Shown in pieces: positions 1 through 5,689 of a stretch of 6,537 nt of DNA. Made by a program: the position numbers and the translations under genes. Numbering within the stretch: position 1 is the first letter of the stretch; each line of letters begins with the position of its first letter. The notes beneath the pieces were generated by a model. That model worked only from the letters and a program-made list of their open reading frames with translations. It ran no database searches and was not told where the DNA came from. The DNA is from Hyphomonadaceae bacterium (lineage in GTDB: Bacteria; Pseudomonadota; Alphaproteobacteria; Caulobacterales; Aquidulcibacteraceae): positions 1 to 6,537 of the forward strand of contig JALOSP010000228.1 of the NCBI GenBank assembly GCA_025458365.1, given 5' to 3'.

Positions 1-1
1 C

Positions 2-991
2 GTGCAACAGGCATTCTCGATGGCCGATCAGGTGCTGAACTCCGGGGTGCGTTCGATCACCGACCTGATGGTCAATCCGGGCATCATCAATCTCGACTTT
101 GCCGATGTGCGCAACGTGATGTCCGAAATGGGCAAGGCGATGATGGGCACTGGCGAGGCAGAAGGCGACAACCGCGCCATCAAGGCAGCCGCCGAGGCGA
201 TCTCCAACCCGCTGCTCGACGACGTGTCGCTGAAGGGCGCGCGCGCTGTGCTGGTCAATATCTGCGGTGGTCCGGACCTGACGCTGTACGAGATGGACGA
301 AGCTTCCAACCATATTCGCGATCAGGTGGATCCAGACGCCAACATCATCATCGGCTCCGCGCTCGACGAGACACTGACTGGGCGGGTCCGCGTCTCGGTC
401 GTGGCAACCGGGATCGATGCGACCGCACGGGTCGAGGAAGCTGCGCCCCGCAAGCCGCTGTTTGGCGCCCACCCGGAACCGGTCGCTGCACCGCAAGTGG
501 TGCGCACCGCACCGAGGCCGGAAACCATGACCGCCCCGGCAGCCCAGCCGCAACCATTTGCCCAGCAGCAACCGCAACCCCAAGCCTACACCCAGCAACC
601 GGCCGCCCCGACTTATGGTGCGGCGACTGCCAGTGCCCAGGCGCATCTTTTTGCCGCCGTGCAGCCTGCTGCCGTCGAGGTGGAGCCGGTTCCCGAGAGC
701 CATTATGATACGGGTGCGGCCCAGCGTGCGGTGAACGAGGCAAGGATCGCTGCCGGGCGCGAGCAGCCGCAACCCCAAGCGTGGCAGGAACCGCAGGCTG
801 ACGTACGTTCCACCACCGCATCACCAGTCAATCCGCGTCACAATGCAAGCTGGATTTTCGGGCGCCCGAAAGCCGATCCAGTTCCGGCGCGACAGCCAGA
901 GCAGCCCCGCCGGGCCGAAACCGAGGTATTCAAGAACGAGTACAAGGACGTGGAGGATATCCCGGCCTTCTTGCGTCGCCAGGCCAACTGA
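2..991 (+). CDS. ftsZ: Cell division protein FtsZ, C-terminal part (5' end outside window)
   Basis: FtsZ is the tubulin-like GTPase that polymerises into the cytoplasmic Z ring and recruits the division machinery. Only the last 329 residues are present; by comparison with E. coli FtsZ, roughly 170-180 N-terminal residues, including the GTP-binding signature, lie upstream. Visible are the T7 loop [11 protein letters not shown] (residues 27-37 of the fragment), whose Asp32 and Asp35 complete the GTPase site of the neighbouring subunit, and the rest of the C-terminal tubulin fold to about residue 140. A long disordered linker rich in Gln, Pro and Ala follows (about 145-310), much longer than in E. 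coli, as is common in alphaproteobacteria. The protein ends with the conserved peptide DIPAFLRRQ (319-327), the docking site for FtsA and other partners. The first codon in the window, GTG at 2, is internal and not a start. A hairpin lies just downstream, before lpxC. Confidence 0.97.
   Translation: MQQAFSMADQVLNSGVRSITDLMVNPGIINLDFADVRNVMSEMGKAMMGTGEAEGDNRAIKAAAEAISNPLLDDVSLKGARAVLVNICGGPDLTLYEMDEASNHIRDQVDPDANIIIGSALDETLTGRVRVSVVATGIDATARVEEAAPRKPLFGAHPEPVAAPQVVRTAPRPETMTAPAAQPQPFAQQQPQPQAYTQQPAAPTYGAATASAQAHLFAAVQPAAVEVEPVPESHYDTGAAQRAVNEARIAAGREQPQPQAWQEPQADVRSTTASPVNPRHNASWIFGRPKADPVPARQPEQPRRAETEVFKNEYKDVEDIPAFLRRQAN
572..780 (+). repeat. 14-bp direct repeat in the ftsZ linker
   Basis: The sequence CCGCAACCCCAAGC occurs at 572-585 and again at 767-780, both in frame and both encoding PQPQA. 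It lies in the Gln/Pro-rich disordered linker of FtsZ. Such repeats are plausible sites of linker length change by recombination or slippage; this is inference, and biased codon choice for a Pro/Gln-rich segment could also create the match. Confidence 0.6.
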
Positions 992-1015
992 GGCTTGCCA
1001 TCCATCATCCCGGTT

Positions 1016-1058
1016 TGACAATAAACCCGGCCATTAGGGCCGGGTTTACCAATTGTCA
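1016..1058 (+). terminator. Extended hairpin between ftsZ and lpxC, likely terminator
   Basis: An inner perfect 11-bp stem (1022-1032 with 1038-1048) closes a 5-nt loop, ATTAG. It is GC-rich in the middle and ends in A/T pairs, giving an A tract on the 5' side and TTTA on the 3' side. A further 6-bp outer stem (TGACAA 1016-1021 with TTGTCA 1053-1058) can form if CCAA (1049-1052) bulges out. The hairpin starts 25 bases after the ftsZ stop, where an intrinsic terminator would be expected. The T run after the inner stem is short, so termination may be partial. TTGACA at 1015-1020 resembles a -35 box, but no -10 box follows at a suitable distance. Confidence 0.6.
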
Positions 1059-1128
1059 CATATTGCAACATCGATTGCTTTGATTGCTGAAGCAGGTTCC
1101 GCCAGAAGGCAACTACGGAAGTGTGCCC

Positions 1129-2082
1129 GTGAAGGTCCTTCCCTGTCTGTTTTCAAGGTTCCCTGCCGTGCACCAGCGACCGGTCTCTTCCCTGCAACAC
1201 ACCCTGGCCCGGCCAGTGCGCTTTTCCGGCGTCGGCCTGCACAAGGGTGCGCCTGTGCGGATGGTTGTGATGCCTGCGCCCGCCGACAGCGGGATCGTGT
1301 TCGTGCGCACCGACGTCAACCCGTTTGCAGCCCGCATTCCGGCCCACGTCGAGTTGGTGACAACAACCCAGCTCGGTACCAATCTGACCAATGAGGCCGG
1401 GGTCAGTGTTGCCACGGTCGAGCATTTGATGGCCGCCTTGATGGCGCTGGGGATCGACAATGTCCGGGTTGAGATCGATAGTCCCGAAGTGCCGATCCTT
1501 GATGGATCTTCGGATGTGTTCGTCCAGGCGTTTCTGGATGCTGGATCGGTCAGCCAGGGTGCGCCGCGCCGGGTGATTGAAGTTCTGGAAACTGTCGAAA
1601 TCACCGACGGGGCCAAGTCCGTTAGGCTCGAGCCTGCCGCGGCCTTCGAATTGGACGTGACGATCACTTTCGACAGCGCCGCCATCGGCACACAGCGCGT
1701 GATTGTGTCACCGACTGCAGCCGTTTTTGCCGACGAGATGGGCCCGGCCCGCACGTTCGGCTTCCTGCATCAGGTCGAAGCCATGCACAAGGCAGGTCTG
1801 GCTCTGGGCGGGTCGATGGACAACGCAATCGTCGTTGATGGCGATACGGTCCTCAATACCGAAGGATTGCGCTTTGCCGACGAGTTTGCCCGGCACAAGG
1901 CGCTGGATGCGGTTGGCGATCTGGCGCTGGCTGGTGCGCCGATCCGCGGGCGCTATGTTGGTTTTCAGGGTGGCCACGCCTTGAATGTTGCTCTGGTCAA
2001 GGCGCTGCTGGCTCGCCCGGCTGCGTGGCGCTGGTCGCTGGAACATGCCCCGCAGGGCATGCTGGCCGCCGCCGGAATCTGA
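1129..2082 (+). CDS. lpxC: UDP-3-O-acyl-N-acetylglucosamine deacetylase LpxC
   Basis: LpxC is the cytosolic zinc enzyme that removes acetate from UDP-3-O-acyl-GlcNAc, the committed step of lipid A synthesis. Numbering from GTG 1129 (317 aa), the substrate-tunnel region begins at GVGLH (34-38). The zinc ligands are His99 in VEHLM, and His256 and Asp260 in RHKALD. The general base is Glu98, and a catalytic His283 sits in GGHAL. These match E. coli His79, His238, Asp242, Glu78 and His265. The reading frame has no ATG near its start. GTG 1129 was chosen because GGAAG (1117-1121) lies 7 bases upstream. GTG 1168 would give 304 aa, closer to the 305 aa of E. coli LpxC, and remains a real alternative; GTG 1123 is less likely. 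The position after ftsZ matches E. coli and many other proteobacteria, but a hairpin separates the two genes here. The C-terminus (MLAAAGI) is hydrophobic. Confidence 0.96.
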   Translation: MKVLPCLFSRFPAVHQRPVSSLQHTLARPVRFSGVGLHKGAPVRMVVMPAPADSGIVFVRTDVNPFAARIPAHVELVTTTQLGTNLTNEAGVSVATVEHLMAALMALGIDNVRVEIDSPEVPILDGSSDVFVQAFLDAGSVSQGAPRRVIEVLETVEITDGAKSVRLEPAAAFELDVTITFDSAAIGTQRVIVSPTAAVFADEMGPARTFGFLHQVEAMHKAGLALGGSMDNAIVVDGDTVLNTEGLRFADEFARHKALDAVGDLALAGAPIRGRYVGFQGGHALNVALVKALLARPAAWRWSLEHAPQGMLAAAGI

Positions 2083-2096
2083 ACGGATCAGTCCGG

Positions 2097-2120
2097 GGCT
2101 GGCCAACGGCCCGGTCAGCC
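2097..2120. terminator. Possible hairpin between convergent lpxC and the regulator gene
   Basis: GGCTGGCC (2097-2104) can pair with GGTCAGCC (2113-2120) around an 8-nt loop, with one G-U pair on the lpxC transcript and a C-A mismatch on the opposite transcript. It fills the 32-base gap between the convergent genes and overlaps the stop codon of the minus-strand gene. There is no T run on either side, so the terminator reading is weak. Confidence 0.25.
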
Positions 2121-2633
2121 TGCCTTGTCGTCAGGACTGGAGGCGAATTCGCCGAAGGCTGATGCGTCATCGGCCCGGTCATCGCCGCGATTGTCCTGCG
2201 CCGACAGCGATTTCACCAGCGATGTCACCGCCGCACGAACCGCTGTGTTCGGGATTGCATTGAAGCTGCGCACCAGTTCGATGGTCGTCCGGGCGCCGCC
2301 GTTTCCATTGCCATTGCCGTTCGAACTGGCAGCAATCGCATGCGACTCAAGGCCTTCGAAGAAATAGCCGATCGCCACGTCCAACCGGCTGGCGATCTGG
2401 TAGAGCCGCCCGGCACTGATCCGGTTGGAACCGGTCTCGTATTTCTGGATCTGCTGGTAGGAGATCTGCAAGGCGGCGCCCAATTGTTCCTGGGTAAAGC
2501 CGAGCATGGTCCGGCGCCGCCGGATACGCTCACCAACATGCTGGTCGATATGAGCCGCTGTGTCGGCGATCCTGCTCTGTCGTTGCTGGGCGGCGCTTGG
2601 CGCTGTTTGTGCCCCTGTTTCTATATAAGGCAC
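2115..2633 (-). CDS. Xre-family helix-turn-helix transcriptional regulator
   Basis: This 172-aa protein has a single DNA-binding domain of the Cro/C1 (Xre) type at about residues 33-87. The helix-turn-helix runs through TQEQLGAALQISYQQIQKYE (47-66), with the recognition helix in its second half, followed by SNRISAGRLYQIASRLDV. The SYQQIQKYE wording is typical of alphaproteobacterial regulators related to rhizobial PraR/PhrR. A low-complexity Asn-Gly stretch (105-112) links to a C-terminal helix pair, ELVRSFNAIPN..VRAAVTSLVKSLS (119-144), which in relatives follows the HTH. The tail is acidic and probably disordered. GTG at 2633 is the only usable start: an in-frame TAG lies at 2643-2645, and no ATG, GTG, CTG or TTG follows before the HTH. 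Its Shine-Dalgarno-like GGAA abuts the GTG directly, which is too close. The gene is convergent with lpxC and divergent from bamD. Autoregulation or control of bamD is possible but is inference. Confidence 0.9.
   Translation of the reverse strand: MPYIETGAQTAPSAAQQRQSRIADTAAHIDQHVGERIRRRRTMLGFTQEQLGAALQISYQQIQKYETGSNRISAGRLYQIASRLDVAIGYFFEGLESHAIAASSNGNGNGNGGARTTIELVRSFNAIPNTAVRAAVTSLVKSLSAQDNRGDDRADDASAFGEFASSPDDKAG
2298..2321 (-). repeat. Hexanucleotide tandem repeat encoding (Asn-Gly)4
   Basis: Four consecutive Asn-Gly codon pairs (AAC/AAT with GGC/GGA) form an imperfect 6-bp tandem repeat in the minus-strand regulator gene, residues 105-112, directly after the DNA-binding half. It encodes a flexible linker. 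Unit gain or loss would keep the frame and change only linker length. Confidence 0.6.
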
Positions 2634-2649
2634 TTCCGCAGGCTATCAA
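2622..2649 (-). promoter_or_regulatory. Sigma-70-like promoter overlapping the start of the Xre gene
   Basis: Read on the minus strand, TTGATA (2649-2644, five of six matches to TTGACA) is followed after 16 bases by TATATA (2627-2622, four of six matches to TATAAT). The TATATA is a conspicuous A/T island in GC-rich DNA. Transcription would begin near 2615, downstream of the GTG start at 2633, so either the element is fortuitous or the true translation start differs from the one annotated. Confidence 0.3.
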
Positions 2650-2854
2650 GCGATTTGTCCGCACAGTGGATGTCTGGCTGCCGGATAGTGGAATGGCGCG
2701 TCCGCTGCATTTGCGCTGGCCTGAATATGAGCATTTCAGTGGCGGGGCTGGCGTTTGGCTTTGCCTTGGACGCCAGACAGGCTAGAGGGAACAGAGTTTG
2801 CGCGCTGGCCAACCCGGCCGCCCGCACTGACAGACACCCTACAGGCAAGGTCGC
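2634..2854. other. Divergent intergenic region between the Xre gene and bamD
   Basis: This 221-bp region must hold the control signals for both divergent genes. Visible are the promoter-like element for the minus-strand gene at its left edge, a 5-bp CTGAA/TTCAG inverted repeat (2721-2725 with 2735-2739), and a hairpin at 2748-2776. I see no convincing bamD promoter, no CtrA-type TTAA-N7-TTAA pair, no alphaproteobacterial LexA box (GTTC-N7-GTTC) and no RNA gene. Confidence 0.5.
2748..2776. repeat. Inverted repeat upstream of bamD
   Basis: CTGGCGT (2748-2754) is the exact reverse complement of ACGCCAG (2770-2776). Inside it, GGC (2757-2759) pairs with GCC (2763-2765) around TTT, giving a two-tier hairpin with an internal loop. 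It could be an operator for the adjacent regulator or a fold in a bamD leader transcript. No T run follows, so it is not a terminator. Confidence 0.4.
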
Positions 2855-2923
2855 ATGATCTCTTTGACAAATGTCCGAATGCTCCGTCTGCCTGCTGCAG
2901 GATCCCTGCAAGATGCAGCCCCG

Positions 2924-3823
2924 ATGCAACGCGCGGGCCGCTGGCGTCGCCCGGCCGGTCTTGCGCTGGTTGCCTTGATCGGGCTTACCGGCGTCGCCGG
3001 GTGTGCCAACAACAGGCTTGGGGAACGTAACGCTCCTGCGCCGGTCTATGTGGAGCGCCCGGTTGACGTGCTGTACAACGAAGCGCGCGACCTGCTGGGG
3101 CGTGGCAATTACGCTGAAGCGATTGTCGGCTTCGTTGAAGTGGACCGCCAGCACCCGTTCTCCGAATGGGCACGGCGTGCGCAGCTGATGATCGCTTACG
3201 CGAACTATCAGACCAACAAGTACGAAGATGCGATTGCCGCCGCACGCCGTTTCATCGAGAGCCATCCGCAAGACGTGAACGCGCCCTATGCCTATTACCT
3301 GATTGCGATCTGCTATTTCGAGCAGATCGTCGATGTGGGCCGGGACCAGCGCATGACCGAGCTGGCCCTCGCCGCGCTCAATGAGGTGACCCAGAGCTTC
3401 CCGCAGAGCGAATACGCCCGCGATGCACGCCTGAAGATGGAAATGGCGCGCGACCAGCTGGCTGGCAAGGAAATGGAGATCGGGCGCTACTATCTGACCC
3501 AGGACCAGCATCTGGCTGCCATCGGACGGTTCCGGCGCGTGGTCGATCTGTACCAGACCACAACCCATGTGCCAGAAGCGCTCCACCGCCTGGTCGAGGC
3601 CTATGTCTCGCTTGGGGTGATCGACGAAGCCACCAAGGTCGGCGCGGTACTCGGCTACAATTATCCCGGCAGCGAGTGGTATGAGCGCAGCTATGGCCTG
3701 CTGACATCTCGGAATGCCCAGCCAGATGCTCCGCCCCGCCGTGGTCTGATGGGATTCTTTGACCGTCGCGCTGCAGCCTCGGACAGGGGTGCAGACCGGG
3801 CAGGCCCGCCGCCGGGGAATTGA
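2924..3823 (+). CDS. bamD: Outer-membrane assembly lipoprotein BamD (ComL family)
   Basis: BamD is an essential periplasm-facing lipoprotein of the BAM complex, which folds beta-barrel proteins into the outer membrane with BamA. From ATG 2924 the product is 299 aa. It has a basic n-region (MQRAGRWRRP), a hydrophobic stretch (LALVALIGL) and the lipobox VAGC, with lipidation expected at Cys27. Tetratricopeptide-type helical repeats follow from about residue 48 to 262 (NEARDLLGRGNYAEAI, HPFSEWARRAQLMIAYANY, YAYYLIAICYFEQI, ARDARLKMEMARDQLAGKEM, PEALHRLVEAYVSLG). A Pro/Arg/Gly-rich tail of about 37 residues (263-299) ends the protein. An earlier in-frame ATG at 2855 has AAGG four bases upstream and would add 23 residues. 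That extension uses codons rare in the rest of the gene (CGA, TCT, ACA, AAT) and makes an unusually long n-region, so 2924 is preferred although it lacks a clear Shine-Dalgarno site. recN begins 51 bases after the stop. Confidence 0.94.
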   Translation: MQRAGRWRRPAGLALVALIGLTGVAGCANNRLGERNAPAPVYVERPVDVLYNEARDLLGRGNYAEAIVGFVEVDRQHPFSEWARRAQLMIAYANYQTNKYEDAIAAARRFIESHPQDVNAPYAYYLIAICYFEQIVDVGRDQRMTELALAALNEVTQSFPQSEYARDARLKMEMARDQLAGKEMEIGRYYLTQDQHLAAIGRFRRVVDLYQTTTHVPEALHRLVEAYVSLGVIDEATKVGAVLGYNYPGSEWYERSYGLLTSRNAQPDAPPRRGLMGFFDRRAAASDRGADRAGPPPGN

Positions 3824-3874
3824 GGCATTGGCTGGCCGGTGCAACCACCGCCAACCGTTGATAGAGCCACTGCC

Positions 3875-5560
3875 ATGCTGACCGGACTTTCGATTCGCGA
3901 TGTGGTGTTGATTGCCTCCCTCGATCTGGAGATCGAGGGAGGGTTTACTGCGCTGACCGGCGAGACCGGTGCAGGCAAGTCGATCCTGCTCGATGCACTG
4001 GGACTGACGCTTGGCGAACGGGCAGAGCGCGGGGTCGTGCGGGCCGGTGCCGACCGGGCGATGGCAAGTGCGGCGTTCGATGTGGCCGCCGATCATCCTG
4101 CACACGGCTTGCTGGACGATCTCGGGCTCGATCCCGCCGACGATGGCCGCATTGTGCTGCGCCGTGTCGTCCAGCCGGACGGGCGCAGCAAGGCCTGGGT
4201 CAATGATTCGCCATCGTCTGTTGGCGCCTTGAAACAATTGGGTGCCGTATTGCTGGAAGTGCATGGCCAGCACGCCTCGGTCGGCCTGATGGAAGAGGCC
4301 TCTCATCTGGCGCTGCTCGACCAGTTCGCCCGTTCTGGCGCCTTGCTGGACGCGGTGCGTGCCGCCTGGCAGGCGCAGACCGACGCGCGTGCTGCCCATG
4401 AAGCTGCCATCGCACGTCTCGCGCGAGCCGGCTCGGATCGCGACTACATTGCCCACATGGCTGCCGAATTGTTGAAACTGGCGGCCCAGCCCGGCGAGGA
4501 GGCTGCGCTGGATCATGAGCGTCGGGCACTGATGGGAACAGAAAAGGTCGCCACCGCCTTGAAGGACGCTGCCGTCATTCTCGACGAAGGCACGATCGAG
4601 ACCCGGCTGACCAATGCGGCGATGGCCTTGGATCGCGCGGGTCCGGCTCAAGGCGGATCCTCCGGTCCGCTGGCCGAACTCGTGGCCACGGCCACCGCCG
4701 CCATCGACCGTGCCCTGAACGAGATTGCCGATGCACAGACCGCAGTGCAGCGCGCTACCTACAGTCTGGATGCCGACCCTGGCAGGCTTGATCAGGTGGA
4801 GGAGCGTTTGTTTGCCCTGCGCGCGGCGGCACGCAAGCATGGGGTGACGGTGGAGGAATTGCCGTCCGTGCTGGTGCGTGCCCAAGCAGAACTGGCGGCG
4901 ATTGACGATGGCGATGCGGCGGTGATTGCCGCTGGCAAGGCGCTGAAGGCTGCAGAGGCTGCCTATGCTACAGCTGCCGAAGCCCTCAGCCAGCACCGGG
5001 TTGCGGCCGCGACGGCGCTGGACCTGGCCGTATCGGCCGAACTCCCACCGCTGAAGCTGGAAAAGTGCCGGTTCCGCACACGGATTGCCGCCAGCCCCGA
5101 TCATGCCGGACGCACGGGCTGGGACAGGGTGGCGTTCGAAATCGCGCCCAATCCGGGCGCCGGGTTCGGCCCGCTGTCGGCCATTGCCTCGGGTGGCGAG
5201 CTGTCGCGGCTTTCGCTGGCGCTGAAAGTCGTGCTGGCTGCCGATGGTGGTACACTCGCTCTGGTGTTTGACGAGGTTGATCAGGGCATTGGCGGGGCCA
5301 CGGCCGATGCGGTGGGCCGCCGCCTCGGCCAGCTCTCGCAACAGGCGCAGGTTCTGTGCGTGACCCACAGTCCGCAAGTAGCCGCGCGGGCCGACCATCA
5401 CTGGCGGATCGAAAAAGCAGTTGTCGATGCTGTGACCACCACCAGTGTGCGGGTGCTGGCCCCTGACCAGCGGGAAGACGAACTGGCCCGGATGCTGGCA
5501 GGTGAAGAGATCACCGATGCGGCGCGGGCTGCCGCACGGGCACTGGTGGCCGCAGGCTGA
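3875..5560 (+). CDS. recN: DNA repair protein RecN (SMC-like ATPase)
   Basis: RecN is a cytoplasmic SMC-family ATPase that acts early in recombinational repair of double-strand breaks. Its length of 561 aa is near the 553 aa of E. coli RecN. The N-terminal ATPase half has the Walker A motif GETGAGKS (residues 29-36) and the conserved VHGQHA segment (Q-loop, Gln132). A helical, Ala/Glu/Arg-rich coiled-coil region spans about 155-345. The C-terminal half has the ABC-type signature SGGE (439-442, in ASGGELSRLSLALK) and Walker B ending in Asp466-Glu467 (LALVFDEVDQGIGG), followed by the H-loop region CVTHSPQVAARAD. ATG 3875 was chosen because RecN proteins begin with MLTGLSIRD-like sequence; an upstream GTG at 3839 would add 12 residues with no ribosome site. 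The gene probably shares a transcript with bamD. No LexA box of the GTTC-N7-GTTC type is seen in the 51-base gap. A perfect inverted repeat lies within codons 14-23. Confidence 0.97.
   Translation: MLTGLSIRDVVLIASLDLEIEGGFTALTGETGAGKSILLDALGLTLGERAERGVVRAGADRAMASAAFDVAADHPAHGLLDDLGLDPADDGRIVLRRVVQPDGRSKAWVNDSPSSVGALKQLGAVLLEVHGQHASVGLMEEASHLALLDQFARSGALLDAVRAAWQAQTDARAAHEAAIARLARAGSDRDYIAHMAAELLKLAAQPGEEAALDHERRALMGTEKVATALKDAAVILDEGTIETRLTNAAMALDRAGPAQGGSSGPLAELVATATAAIDRALNEIADAQTAVQRATYSLDADPGRLDQVEERLFALRAAARKHGVTVEELPSVLVRAQAELAAIDDGDAAVIAAGKALKAAEAAYATAAEALSQHRVAAATALDLAVSAELPPLKLEKCRFRTRIAASPDHAGRTGWDRVAFEIAPNPGAGFGPLSAIASGGELSRLSLALKVVLAADGGTLALVFDEVDQGIGGATADAVGRRLGQLSQQAQVLCVTHSPQVAARADHHWRIEKAVVDAVTTTSVRVLAPDQREDELARMLAGEEITDAARAAARALVAAG
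3915..3942 (+). repeat. Perfect 13-bp inverted repeat within the 5' end of recN
   Basis: CCTCCCTCGATCT (3915-3927) and AGATCGAGGGAGG (3930-3942) are exact reverse complements separated by GG. As RNA this folds into a stem of about 12 bp with a 4-nt loop, starting 40 bases after the recN start codon. The right arm, GAGGGAGG, resembles a Shine-Dalgarno sequence and would be hidden in the stem. It is entirely coding, so amino-acid constraint may contribute, but 13 of 13 matches is striking. Confidence 0.85.
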
Positions 5561-5689
5561 CCCCCTTCTGCAACCCCGCCCCGCACATTTGCCGCAGCGC
5601 CCGGCCTTCCGGGGGGCAGGTTTGTGCGTTAGGGAACCGGTCCCCGCTGCAACTGCGAACAGAATTTGCGCGGCGGGCGGGAGGATAGC
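5561..5689 (+). other. recN-asd intergenic region
   Basis: This 129-base gap contains GCACA (5583-5587) able to pair with TGTGC (5623-5627), enclosing GCCC (5599-5602) that can pair with GGGC (5614-5617), followed by GTT only. A smaller GGGA/TCCC stem (5632-5635 with 5641-5644) follows. These could be a weak terminator for recN, but the folds are interrupted and lack a T run. No promoter with good -35 and -10 boxes is evident, although asd probably has one here. GGGAGG at 5679-5684 is the asd ribosome site. Confidence 0.35.
5679..5684 (+). promoter_or_regulatory. Ribosome binding site of asd
   Basis: GGGAGG, a near-perfect Shine-Dalgarno sequence, ends 5 bases before the ATG at 5690. It is the strongest ribosome site in the window and fixes the asd start. 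It also suggests that asd is translated more strongly than its neighbours. Confidence 0.75.

Noticed and set aside
1015..1043. TTGACA at 1015-1020 as the -35 box of an lpxC promoter
   Set aside because: At 16-18 bases downstream the sequence is GGCCGG-like, inside the hairpin stem, with no resemblance to a -10 box.
1062..1088. Three ATTGC units (1062, 1074, 1083) upstream of lpxC as an operator array
   Set aside because: The units are only five to seven bases long and irregularly spaced (12 and 9 bases), too weak to separate from chance.
2727..2858. A 43-codon ORF (ATG 2727) whose TGA overlaps ATG 2855 as ATGA, suggesting a coupled leader peptide
   Set aside because: There is no ribosome site, it contains four rare AGA codons, it has no recognisable content, and the coupling partner (ATG 2855) is probably not the true bamD start.
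2340..2858. A 172-codon plus-strand ORF opposite the Xre gene
   Set aside because: It is the antisense shadow of a clear HTH protein, with no domain or ribosome site of its own.
3824..3874. SOS (LexA) operator upstream of recN
   Set aside because: I searched by eye for GTTC-N7-GTTC and GAAC-N7-GAAC in the bamD-recN gap and found neither.
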